From assembly GCA_944392255.1 (NCBI GenBank), contig CALXVY010000001.1, positions 1-64,000 of the forward strand: DNA of 64,000 nucleotides, written 5' to 3'. The position numbers were made by a program, and so were the translations under genes. The stretch's first letter is position 1. The number at the start of each line of letters is the position of its first letter. Below are positions 1 to 8,664 of the stretch, piece after piece. The notes under the pieces are model-generated. The model was not told the DNA's origin and ran no database searches. It saw only the letters and a program-made list of their open reading frames with translations. This DNA comes from an uncultured Alphaproteobacteria bacterium. GTDB taxonomy: Bacteria; Pseudomonadota; Alphaproteobacteria; RF32; CAG-239.

Positions 1-23
1 ATAAGCGTTTCTTATATCTTTTT

Positions 24-191
24 CAGCACCGCCGACAAAGCGTTATAAATCGAGTGACCGCAGCGCAGTTAGTGAGCTAAAGCGAACTTACAAGCCAGAC
101 AGGGATGTAATCCCTTCACCCGCATAAACTAAACATAAGACAAAAAAAAGACCTCAACACTTTCGTGGAGGTCTTTAGAAATTGGAGCGGG
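24..191. repeat. Tandem repeat copy A (tRNA-Gly 3' flank)
   Basis: This 168-bp unit recurs at 266-433, offset by 242 bases, with only two substitutions that I can find. It ends in 9 bases matching the last bases of the tRNA-Gly gene (minus-strand CCCGCTCCA), so copy A carries a truncated tRNA 3' end without the tRNA body. It includes a terminator hairpin and, at 109-123, an inverted 15-base copy of the T-arm/acceptor 3' strand of the tRNA. A local duplication, or an old recombination at the tRNA 3' end, would explain it. Confidence 0.85.
140..176 (-). terminator. Duplicated tRNA terminator (copy A)
   Basis: A 9-bp stem (147-155 with 168-176) reads on the minus strand as a hairpin followed by a run of T (the A run at 142-149). 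It is the same hairpin that follows the intact tRNA-Gly in copy B, so here it terminates nothing except transcripts reading through copy B. Confidence 0.6.
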
Positions 192-265
192 CTGAAGGAA
201 AGAAAAAACTTCTGTGAAGATTTTTCTGACGACAGGCGAAGATTTGTTAGCTTTGAGGCTAGCGA
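192..265. other. Spacer between the two tRNA-flank repeats
   Basis: These 74 unique bases separate the repeat copies. They hold an imperfect 10-bp hairpin near 203-227 (one A-A mismatch). No ORF or RNA gene is visible. Confidence 0.4.
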
Positions 266-433
266 CAGCACCGCCGACAAAGCGTTATAAATCGAGTGAC
301 CGCAGCGCAGTTAGTGAGCCAAAGCGAACTTACAAGCCAGACAGGGATGTAATCCCTTCACCCGCATAAACTAAACTTAAGACAAAAAAAAGACCTCAAC
401 ACTTTCGTGGAGGTCTTTAGAAATTGGAGCGGG
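266..433. repeat. Tandem repeat copy B (overlaps tRNA-Gly 3' end)
   Basis: Second copy of the 168-bp unit. Its right edge runs into the 3' end of the intact tRNA-Gly gene, so this copy is the natural downstream flank of the tRNA and copy A is the likely derivative. At 351-365 it contains a 15-base inverted match to the tRNA positions 429-443, preceded by a short GGGA/TCCC stem that resembles a degenerate T-arm. Confidence 0.85.
382..418 (-). terminator. Terminator of tRNA-Gly
   Basis: A 9-bp hairpin (389-397 with 410-418) lies just 7 bases downstream of the tRNA CCA end on the minus strand and is followed by a T run. This is a standard intrinsic terminator for a monocistronic tRNA transcript. 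Confidence 0.8.
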
Positions 434-499
434 TGAAGGGATTCGAACCCTCGACATCAACCTTGGCAAGGTTGCGCTCTACCCCTGAGCTACGCCCGC
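425..499 (-). tRNA. tRNA-Gly (anticodon GCC)
   Basis: The reverse complement folds into a 75-nt cloverleaf: acceptor GCGGGCG, D-arm GCTC/GAGC, anticodon arm CAACC-TTGCCAA-GGTTG with anticodon GCC, T-arm GAGGG-TTCGAAT-CCCTT, discriminator T and an encoded CCA. It reads glycine GGC/GGU codons. The acceptor stem has one oddity: position 6 is C and its partner 67 is A, a C-A mismatch where family members normally pair. A promoter lies upstream and a terminator just downstream, so the gene looks functional and monocistronic. Confidence 0.95.
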
Positions 500-517
500 A
501 TCATCAGAACGAGATAT

Positions 518-545
518 TTAATACCATATAAAAAAAATATTGCAA
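518..545 (-). promoter_or_regulatory. Sigma-70-type promoter of tRNA-Gly
   Basis: On the minus strand TTGCAA (540-545) is followed after 16 bases by TATTAA (518-523). The expected start would lie roughly 10-12 bases before the tRNA 5' end. The call rests on spacing and position alone. Confidence 0.5.
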
Positions 546-653
546 GCATTTTTTTAAATTTTTTTCACTTTTTTTTATGAAGATATAATCTTCCTTGCTT
601 TTCCTAAAAAATTTTCATATTTTTACAATAAAATAACTTAAGGATAAAGAAAA

Positions 654-1424
654 ATGCAGCTTTCCGTTTATATCATTACCTTGAATGAAGAAGCCAGAAT
701 CGAAGCTACAATCAAACAGGCAAAAAAAATTGCCGATGAAATCATTGTAGTTGATAGCGGTTCTAAAGACAAAACCGTTGATATTGCCCAAAAGCTAGGA
801 AGCAAGGTTATCCATCACGATTGGGAAAGCTATTGCAAACAAAAATCCTTTGCCGAAAAGCAATGTTCCAACGATTGGGTTTTGATGCTTGATGCCGATG
901 AAGTTTTATCAGATGAGTTGGTAACAGAATTAAAGTCATGGAAAAAAACAACACCTGAGTTTAATGCCTATAAACTCAAAATCTGCAATATGTTTCCCAA
1001 TGATAAAAAACCCCGCCGCTTTACCCATACTTTCAATGTGGTGCGCCTATACAATCGCCAATTTGCGCACATGCCGGAAGATTTGATGAACAAAGACCGC
1101 ATTAAGGTAGATGAAGGTCAAAAAATCGGACAATTCAAAAATGTAATTCATCATTTCTGCATTTTGAGTTTGGAACAAGCTACAGCAAAATATAACATCC
1201 ATAGTTCTGAATTGGTTAAAACCTTAGCTAAAAATAAGCGCAAAATTTCCAAATTGCGCATTTTCACCGAATTTCCACGTCAATTTTTGCATTATTACTT
1301 TGGCAAAAGATATTGCTTGCTCGGTACCGAAGGCTACATCCAAGCTTTGGTTTTAGCAAACTTCCGCTTTTTGAAAATTGCCAAATATTATGAATATGTG
1401 CAGAAAGAAAAATCTAAGAATTAA
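654..1424 (+). CDS. Glycosyltransferase family 2, LPS-core glucosyltransferase-like
   Basis: A 256-residue GT-A fold glycosyltransferase that probably adds a sugar to the lipopolysaccharide core at the cytoplasmic face of the inner membrane. The start VYIITLNEEARI, the nucleotide-sugar motif VDSGSKDKT (about 33-41) and the metal-binding DAD at 80-82 are all present. The overall pattern and length match the WaaE/LgtF beta-1,4-glucosyltransferase group. A ribosome site (AAGGA) precedes the ATG. It stands alone, and its last 11 bases overlap the convergent TM2 gene. The exact acceptor sugar cannot be read from the sequence. Confidence 0.8.
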   Translation: MQLSVYIITLNEEARIEATIKQAKKIADEIIVVDSGSKDKTVDIAQKLGSKVIHHDWESYCKQKSFAEKQCSNDWVLMLDADEVLSDELVTELKSWKKTTPEFNAYKLKICNMFPNDKKPRRFTHTFNVVRLYNRQFAHMPEDLMNKDRIKVDEGQKIGQFKNVIHHFCILSLEQATAKYNIHSSELVKTLAKNKRKISKLRIFTEFPRQFLHYYFGKRYCLLGTEGYIQALVLANFRFLKIAKYYEYVQKEKSKN

Positions 1425-1905
1425 CAATTTCGGAAATAGCCGATAAATCTTCATCTGCAACCGGCAAAGATAAATCAACATAATTTGCCGATATAGCTGC
1501 TGATACGAAGACAATCAGTACTAACAAACGCAATCCCCAAATAAGCTTACGGCTACCGGACATAACATGACCATCAGCCGATTTTCTTTTAAACAAAAGC
1601 TCTCCCAAAGCCCATAAAGAAGTAACAATAAGCGGTAAATACAAAAACAAAGACGCCGTAAGCGTCAAAAAAAGCTGCAACATGCCGCGTTTCCAAAAAC
1701 CGGCATAAAAATTATGAATTCCAAGCGTTCCTAAAAAGAAAGCAAGCAAAATATAAACTATACCGCTTTTGGGATTTTCCCTTTCTCCCGATTCGCGTAG
1801 AGTGCGACGAAACAAAATTCGTTTTTGCTCTTCATATTCTGCGGAAGAGATTTTTCCTTCCGCCAAGAGCTTGTTTAACGTCTCCAAAGAAACCATATCT
1901 GTCAT
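1414..1905 (-). CDS. TM2-domain membrane protein with SHOCT-like N-terminus
   Basis: A 163-residue inner-membrane protein of unknown function. Residues 1-30 (LETLNKLLAEGKISSAEYEE) resemble the short SHOCT helical motif. Residues 45-105 form a TM2 domain: two hydrophobic helices around the GTLGIHNFYAGFWKRG signature, which is the conserved loop of the family. A third hydrophobic helix follows near 120-140. The gene is convergent with, and overlaps, the upstream glycosyltransferase by 11 bases. TM2 proteins are widespread, but no activity is established, so none is assigned here. Confidence 0.75.
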   Translation of the reverse strand: MTDMVSLETLNKLLAEGKISSAEYEEQKRILFRRTLRESGERENPKSGIVYILLAFFLGTLGIHNFYAGFWKRGMLQLFLTLTASLFLYLPLIVTSLWALGELLFKRKSADGHVMSGSRKLIWGLRLLVLIVFVSAAISANYVDLSLPVADEDLSAISEIVNS

Positions 1906-1921
1906 TTTATTTCTCCCAACA

Positions 1922-1958
1922 AAAAAGCCGAAAGCATTGTATCTGCTTTCGGCTTTTT
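1922..1958 (-). terminator. Terminator downstream of groEL
   Basis: A 15-bp stem (1922-1936 with 1944-1958) with a 7-base loop has A and T runs at its two sides. It sits between the groEL stop and the start of the TM2 gene, so it ends the groESL transcript on the minus strand. Confidence 0.85.
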
Positions 1959-1974
1959 AATCAAGGTCGATTGG

Positions 1975-3648
<1,674 letters not shown>

Positions 3649-3661
3649 TCAAAAAAATCTA

Positions 3662-3952
3662 TTATTCAGTAATAATAGCTAAAATTTCAGGTTCTTTAAT
3701 AATGAGGCGATCTTCACCTTTTACTTTGATTTCAGTACCGGCCCATTTACCAAACAAAACTTTATCACCAACTTTAACAGTCATAGGAACAAGTTTTCCG
3801 TCAGGAGTAACCATTCCGGGACCTATTGCTTCAACAATACCTTCACTGGGTTTTTCTTTAGCTGTATCGGGAATGATAATTCCGCCGGCAGTTTTGGTGT
3901 TTTCATCAAGTCTTTTAATCAAGACTCTATCTTGTAACGGTTTAATAGCCAT
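3662..3952 (-). CDS. groES: Co-chaperonin GroES
   Basis: A 96-residue Hsp10 lid of the GroEL chamber. The start [15 protein letters not shown], the mobile-loop region ([13 protein letters not shown]) and the closing [20 protein letters not shown] are all typical, and the length matches the family. It is the first gene of the groESL operon. A GGAG sequence 8 bases before the ATG supports the start. I looked for a CIRCE inverted repeat upstream and did not find one, so HrcA control is not indicated. A heat-shock sigma factor promoter is possible but was not identified. Confidence 0.97.
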   Translation of the reverse strand: MAIKPLQDRVLIKRLDENTKTAGGIIIPDTAKEKPSEGIVEAIGPGMVTPDGKLVPMTVKVGDKVLFGKWAGTEIKVKGEDRLIIKEPEILAIITE

Positions 3953-4045
3953 AATTTTTCTCCATGATTACATTTTTCTGATTCAGAAAGTAGGTATTGA
4001 AAAAGACAAAGTCAAGCAAAGCAATAAAAAAATTTAAAAAAGTTT

Positions 4046-4074
4046 TTGACAAAGAAAAAGCATCTCATTATTTT
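4046..4074 (+). promoter_or_regulatory. Putative sigma-70 promoter for the 4123 orphan
   Basis: TTGACA at 4046-4051 and TATTTT at 4069-4074 are separated by 17 bases. The -35 is perfect and the -10 matches four of six consensus positions. It lies about 50 bases upstream of the ATG at 4123. Confidence 0.5.
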
Positions 4075-4122
4075 ATAAACCGCTAAAAAGATAATTATGT
4101 ATAGATTTTAACTTTTTTAATT

Positions 4123-4743
4123 ATGAAAGATTTTGCTACAATTGAAAAAATGCAAGATGACATTCTGCGCATTATCGGTTCAATCCAAATGAGTAAAGAT
4201 GCCAGCGCACATTTTCTTGGCATCATGGGGGTTATGTTTGGCAGAGAACACCCTGATTACAAACAGTTTGAAGAATTAACCCGCGACGAACACGTGCAAA
4301 TGGGAATGCTCCGAAAGGGAGAAAGTTACAAATACAGACAGCAATTTCAAGTATTTTGCCATATTGTATTAAAAGACTACATTTACCAAGTTGCCGAGGA
4401 ATTCAACTCTGAACCACAAGAAGGTCCTAAAGACAACATTCCGGAAAAAGATATTTTGCTGGAACACTATTTCAGAGAAATGGAAAAAGCAACGCAGCAT
4501 AGCTTTCGGTTAATTGGATTTGATGAAAACAAATTTGTTGAACTAAAAAAACTGGAATACAGTTTATTGCGCCGAATTTTTCCGCATCATGATGAAGGCG
4601 ATCCAATTACCAATACCGAATTTTCGGCTGGAAATTATCGCCAATTGCTTACCGTTTGGTTGATGTATACTCAATACATTTTTTATCCAGAAGAAATAGA
4701 AAAACTTATTGAGTTATGCAAAAACGGTATTATCAAAGTATGA
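4123..4743 (+). CDS. Hypothetical protein, mostly helical
   Basis: I do not recognise this 206-residue protein. It is soluble by composition: it has no signal peptide and no membrane helix. It is rich in charged helical stretches, with several aromatic residues near the end (MYTQYIFYPEE). There is no good ribosome binding site before the ATG, so the message may be nearly leaderless or weakly translated. A plausible sigma-70 promoter lies upstream and a strong terminator downstream, so it is probably a single-gene unit. It may be a clade-restricted protein. Confidence 0.65.
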   Translation: MKDFATIEKMQDDILRIIGSIQMSKDASAHFLGIMGVMFGREHPDYKQFEELTRDEHVQMGMLRKGESYKYRQQFQVFCHIVLKDYIYQVAEEFNSEPQEGPKDNIPEKDILLEHYFREMEKATQHSFRLIGFDENKFVELKKLEYSLLRRIFPHHDEGDPITNTEFSAGNYRQLLTVWLMYTQYIFYPEEIEKLIELCKNGIIKV

Positions 4744-4785
4744 AAAAAAGCCTTCTGTTAATTGCAAAAACAGAAGGCTTTTTTT
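4743..4785. terminator. Bidirectional terminator
   Basis: A 16-bp stem (4743-4758 with 4770-4785) carries A and T runs at its two edges. It sits between the convergent orphan (ends 4743) and ion-channel gene (ends 4797) and can serve both. Confidence 0.85.
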
Positions 4786-4796
4786 TCAATTTCTCA

Positions 4797-5534
4797 TTAC
4801 TTTTTCAAATGATCCATAACTGTTGTAATGGCATTCATCAAAAAAGAAACCAAAATCAAAAATGACAATAAAATAAAAGAGGTAAAATAGAGCCATGCAT
4901 CAGGAAAGACCATCATCACCGGACGAGCAATGGAAGCAGCCCAGCCATCAAGCGTAAAAGCTTGCATTAAAACAAACAAGGTTGACCCGAGCGTTGCAAA
5001 ATCTTTAAATACGTCACCATAAAGGCTAACACCAATAACTGCAAAAGAATAGAAAATCACAGCTTCCACAGCAAGAAGAGAAAGGAAATTAGGCAACAAC
5101 TTTATAAAAGTGTCTACCAAATTATCCAAACTTGGAAAATGGTCCAAAAACTTAAATAAACGAAAGATACGAAATGTTCGTAGAACAATCAAAGAGCTAG
5201 CATAAGGAACGGAAGAAACAGCCACGATAATAAAGTCAAAAACATTCCATCCATTTTTGAAAAAAGCTTTTCTGTATACATAAATTTTAAGAAGCATTTC
5301 CATAATAAAAATACCCATAAACAAACGGTCGAGCAAAAAGAGCAAATGGCTGTAATAAACATCAAACACGTCTGAGGCCAATATTCCCAAAACAAAAGCA
5401 TCAACCAAAATCACAGAAATAATAAACAAGTCAAAATTATGGCTTTCCAATAGACGATTAAGTTTTCTTTTATCTTCTGGTTGTTTTCGCAAAAGCTTAT
5501 CCGTAACCAATTCTTTAACTTTTTCCAAATTCAT
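4797..5534 (-). CDS. Voltage-gated ion channel, NaChBac-like single repeat
   Basis: A 245-residue six-helix channel subunit, expected to form a homotetramer in the inner membrane. S1-S4 lie at about 30-135. S4 carries regularly spaced charges (LRTFRIFRLFKFL: three Arg and one Lys at three-residue intervals), which is the voltage sensor. The pore loop near 190-205 has the filter TLDGW, where sodium channels of this family usually have TLESW. Family membership is clear. Ion selectivity is uncertain because the filter carries Asp instead of Glu. It lies in a minus-strand run with the prepilin peptidase and htpG. Confidence 0.85.
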   Translation of the reverse strand: MNLEKVKELVTDKLLRKQPEDKRKLNRLLESHNFDLFIISVILVDAFVLGILASDVFDVYYSHLLFLLDRLFMGIFIMEMLLKIYVYRKAFFKNGWNVFDFIIVAVSSVPYASSLIVLRTFRIFRLFKFLDHFPSLDNLVDTFIKLLPNFLSLLAVEAVIFYSFAVIGVSLYGDVFKDFATLGSTLFVLMQAFTLDGWAASIARPVMMVFPDAWLYFTSFILLSFLILVSFLMNAITTVMDHLKK

Positions 5535-5573
5535 TGTGTTTATCCTTATATAAAAAATTTATTTTATTGTAGC

Positions 5574-6251
5574 TCAAAAGAAATAGAATGCAATAACAAT
5601 TGCGGAAATTACAACCGATGGACCATAAGCTCCTGAGCGTTGCCTTAAAATGAGCGATTGTAATGCAAACAAAATCACGGAAAGCAATATTGTGTAGATA
5701 AGTTTTTCCACACCAAACCACGCCCCGATTGCCGCCAATAATTTTATATCACCGCCGCCAAACATATCTTTATTTTTCCAAACCAATAACAAACTGGCCA
5801 ACACCGGCATAAAATATCCGACACTTGCACCCAGCGCACTATCGGCAGCAAAAGTCCAATCGGCAATCAAAGCCGCATAAACAAAACCGATAATTAAGAG
5901 CGGAATGGTTAAAATATCGGGCAGCAAAAACATCCGCCAATCAATTTCCGTCAGCAAGAGCAAAGACCATATAAAAAACAAATGCCAATAGATTCCGATT
6001 TCACCGAAATGCCAAAATACCGCAAAAGAAAGAAGAGATGTAAGGATTCCGCAAACAAAAGAGCGCCACAAAAACTTATTTTTCAGTTTTTTATAACGAA
6101 AATCTTGACGTTTTTCCAAAGGAAGGCTTTTCCCGGCACGAAAAATCTCGACAAGAGCATATGCAAAAGTCGCCGGCATAAACTTGGCAAAACGTCTGGC
6201 AATATATGGTATAAAACAACCAAAAACAAAACCTAAAGCGGCATAAAACAT
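5574..6251 (-). CDS. Type IV prepilin peptidase (A24 family)
   Basis: A 225-residue polytopic aspartic protease that cleaves leader peptides of type IV pilin-like proteins at the inner membrane. Both catalytic aspartates are visible: EIDWRMFLLPD in the first conserved loop and FGGGDIKLLAAIGAWFG (GxGD) in the second. The typical GPS near the end (YGPSVV) is also present. The cysteine-based N-terminal methylase motif of PilD is absent. No pilus or secretion genes lie nearby, so the substrate is unknown. Its ribosome binding site lies inside a perfect 14-bp hairpin (6254-6286), suggesting translational control. Confidence 0.85.
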   Translation of the reverse strand: MFYAALGFVFGCFIPYIARRFAKFMPATFAYALVEIFRAGKSLPLEKRQDFRYKKLKNKFLWRSFVCGILTSLLSFAVFWHFGEIGIYWHLFFIWSLLLLTEIDWRMFLLPDILTIPLLIIGFVYAALIADWTFAADSALGASVGYFMPVLASLLLVWKNKDMFGGGDIKLLAAIGAWFGVEKLIYTILLSVILFALQSLILRQRSGAYGPSVVISAIVIAFYFF

Positions 6252-6253
6252 AA

Positions 6254-6286
6254 GTACACTCCTTTATCAATTATAAAGGAGTGTAC
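6254..6286 (-). promoter_or_regulatory. Hairpin sequestering the prepilin peptidase Shine-Dalgarno
   Basis: A perfect 14-bp stem (6254-6267 with 6273-6286) has a 5-base loop. On the minus-strand transcript the 3' arm contains AAGGAG exactly 7 bases before the ATG at 6251, and the 5' arm contains the complementary CTCCTT. The hairpin follows htpG (stop at 6314), has no T run after it, and so is a poor terminator. It would hide the ribosome site unless opened by translation, heat or a factor. Confidence 0.7.
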
Positions 6287-6313
6287 GTTAAAAAGCATAA
6301 AAATTAATTAATA

Positions 6314-8152
6314 TCAGATAGCTTTCAAAATATATTCCGAAAGTTTTTCTGAATAAAAAGATGGGTCAGAAATTGCCTCACCTTCGGCAATTTTAGCTTG
6401 ATCTAATAAGATTTTTGCCACTTCTTCCACTTTTTCCATATCTTTATTTTCACCAACCATTTCTGATAATTTAACAATCAGCGGATGATATGGGTTCAGT
6501 TCAAGAATTCGCGTGCTGGCAAAAGCTGTCGGTTGCTGATGGTTTCGCATCAAACGCTCCAAGTGAATAGACATTTGCCCATTTTCAACCGTCAAACTAA
6601 CCGGAGATTTAGTCAATTTATCGGTTGTAACCACCTTACCCACTTCAGACTTAAACATTTCGGTCAGTTTCTCAATTAACTTTTGCATATCGCCGTCAGC
6701 AGCTTTTTGTGAATTACGCTCAATATTCCAATCAATATCAGCTTGATTGATATGTCTAATGGCATAACCTTTGTAATTTTGCAAAGTCTGTGTCCAAAAT
6801 TCATCAATCGGGTCAGTCAAAAGTAAAACTTCAATATTTTTGGCTTTAAATGCTTCCAACTGTGGATTGTTGCGCAAAACTTTCTCATCATCACCGGTAA
6901 TATAATAAATAATTTTTTTATCATCGGCGATTCGCGCAATATAATCATCAAGAGAAGTATATTTTTCGGCATCATTCGTTGACATAAAACGAGAAAGCGA
7001 AGCAATTTCCTCACGATTATTAAAGTCTTCATAAATACCTTCTTTGAAAGCGATTCCAAAATCTTTCCAAAAAAGCATATAATCATCATAATTTTCGGAG
7101 CGTTTTTTGAGTTCTTTCAAAATTCTTGAAACCGTACCATGACGGATTTTTTCCAAGAGAGCGCTTTGTTGCAACATCTCGCGTGAAATGTTCAACGGCA
7201 AATCTGAAGAATCAATAACCCCAACCACAAAACGCAAATAAGAAGGTAAAAGTTCTTCAACTTTGTCCGAAATAAAGACTTTATTAACATAAAGTTTCAA
7301 GCCTGTTTTCTTGTCAGGCTGAAACAAATCATACGGAGCTTGCTTCGGGATATATAATAATCCGGTATATTCCATATTTCCTTCCGCTTTGAAGTGGAGT
7401 GTCATCCATGGTTCATCAAAGTTTTTGGAAAGATGATGATAAAATTCTTTATATTGCTCTTGTGTAATTTCACTTTTATGACGTGCCCACAGAGCTGAAC
7501 CGGTATTAACGTTTTCTTCGCCAACCTCTCCCAAGCAAAGAACAATCGGATAATTAATATGGTCGGAATAAGTGCGAATGATGTAACGCAGATAAATGGT
7601 GTCGGTAAAGTTTTTATCATCTTCTTTCAGATAAAGTTTAATATCGGTACCGTTCCCGTCCTTTTGTGCTTCTTCAATTTCAAAACCGCCAATACCGTCA
7701 GAAATCCATTTCCAAGCCTTATCTTCACCGGCTTTACGAGTTAAAATCTCTACTTTTGAAGCCACCATAAATGCTGAATAGAACCCCACACCGAACTGAC
7801 CGATTAAGTCAACGCTGGAACCGTTATCTTTGGCATTGTTCACAAAATCTGCAGTACCGGATTTGGCAATTGTTCCCAAATGATTAATCAAATCATCTCT
7901 GTTCATACCGATTCCGTTATCGGAAATGGTTAAAGTATTTTCTTTGGCATCAGGCGTGATTTTAATTTTGAACTCACCGGAGCTTTTGGCAATATCCGGA
8001 TTGGTTAAAACCAAATATTTGAGTTTATCGCAAGCATCGCTGGCATTAGAAATAAGTTCACGTAAAAAGATATATTTTTCTGAATAAAGAGAATTCACCA
8101 CAATATCCAAAAGTTTGCTGACTTCAGCTTGAAAATTCATTTTTTCTGACAT
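6314..8152 (-). CDS. htpG: Hsp90-family chaperone HtpG
   Basis: A 612-residue bacterial Hsp90, an ATP-dependent homodimeric cytoplasmic chaperone. The N-terminal GHKL ATPase motifs are present: ELISNASDACDKL, TISDNGIGMNRDDL and GQFGVGFYSAFMV. The middle domain carries the conserved arginine in LPLNISREMLQQ, and a C-terminal dimerisation domain follows. The length is typical. A strong AAGGAG site precedes the ATG. It is followed 62 bases later on the same strand by the prepilin peptidase. Confidence 0.97.
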   Translation of the reverse strand: MSEKMNFQAEVSKLLDIVVNSLYSEKYIFLRELISNASDACDKLKYLVLTNPDIAKSSGEFKIKITPDAKENTLTISDNGIGMNRDDLINHLGTIAKSGTADFVNNAKDNGSSVDLIGQFGVGFYSAFMVASKVEILTRKAGEDKAWKWISDGIGGFEIEEAQKDGNGTDIKLYLKEDDKNFTDTIYLRYIIRTYSDHINYPIVLCLGEVGEENVNTGSALWARHKSEITQEQYKEFYHHLSKNFDEPWMTLHFKAEGNMEYTGLLYIPKQAPYDLFQPDKKTGLKLYVNKVFISDKVEELLPSYLRFVVGVIDSSDLPLNISREMLQQSALLEKIRHGTVSRILKELKKRSENYDDYMLFWKDFGIAFKEGIYEDFNNREEIASLSRFMSTNDAEKYTSLDDYIARIADDKKIIYYITGDDEKVLRNNPQLEAFKAKNIEVLLLTDPIDEFWTQTLQNYKGYAIRHINQADIDWNIERNSQKAADGDMQKLIEKLTEMFKSEVGKVVTTDKLTKSPVSLTVENGQMSIHLERLMRNHQQPTAFASTRILELNPYHPLIVKLSEMVGENKDMEKVEEVAKILLDQAKIAEGEAISDPSFYSEKLSEYILKAI

Positions 8153-8302
8153 TACATAAACTCCTTAAAGTCTTTTGATTACTGATATATATGGGAAGTT
8201 CATACACGATTCGCAAGGATTAAAAATAAAAAAGCTTGATTTTAAATACAATCAGACTAGAGTAAGGCTTGATACAAATGTAATTACATGGAGTTTTTTA
8301 AT

Positions 8303-8542
8303 ATGGTATCTGTAGTAAATGATTCCTGCATCAAATGCAAATCTTGCGTAGATGTATGTCCGGTAGACGCTTTCCACGAAGGCGAATCTCAAATGGTTGT
8401 TGATCCTGATGTATGCATTGACTGCGGTGTTTGCATTTCAGAATGCCCGCAAGGTGCAATCTGCAACGATGCTGATGCCGAACAAAAATGGATTGATTTC
8501 AACGCTGAAAAAGCTGCTGAATGGCCATCTGCTAACGACTAA
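8303..8542 (+). CDS. Ferredoxin, two [4Fe-4S] clusters
   Basis: A 79-residue bacterial-type ferredoxin that carries electrons in the cytoplasm. Two cluster motifs are visible: C9-x2-C12-x2-C15-x3-C19-P and C38-x2-C41-x2-C44-x3-C48-P. The spacing is that of two [4Fe-4S] centres, not the 3Fe-4S variant common in alphaproteobacterial FdxA. I place the start at the ATG at 8303, which has GGAG nine bases upstream and gives the family's usual beginning. An in-frame ATG at 8288 would put the GGAG inside the gene. It is a single gene with its own terminator. Confidence 0.93.
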   Translation: MVSVVNDSCIKCKSCVDVCPVDAFHEGESQMVVDPDVCIDCGVCISECPQGAICNDADAEQKWIDFNAEKAAEWPSAND

Positions 8543-8557
8543 TAAATAATAAGTCTA

Positions 8558-8592
8558 AAAAGCCCTGCATATAATAAAATAGCAGGGCTTTT
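8558..8592 (+). terminator. Terminator of the ferredoxin gene
   Basis: An 11-bp stem (8558-8568 with 8582-8592) with a 13-base loop ends in a TTTT run. It lies 16 bases after the ferredoxin stop codon. Confidence 0.8.
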
Positions 8593-8664
8593 ATTTTGCC
8601 TTGCAGAATCCTTTAATATATATTAATTAAATAAAGTAAGTTTAATTTATTTGGATTTTTCATT

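Noticed and set aside
24-433. CRISPR array or insertion sequence
   Set aside because: There are only two 168-bp copies, with no short regular spacers and no transposase; the unit is a tRNA flank with a terminator.
3953-4045. CIRCE element upstream of groES
   Set aside because: No TTAGCACTC inverted repeat is present in the gap.
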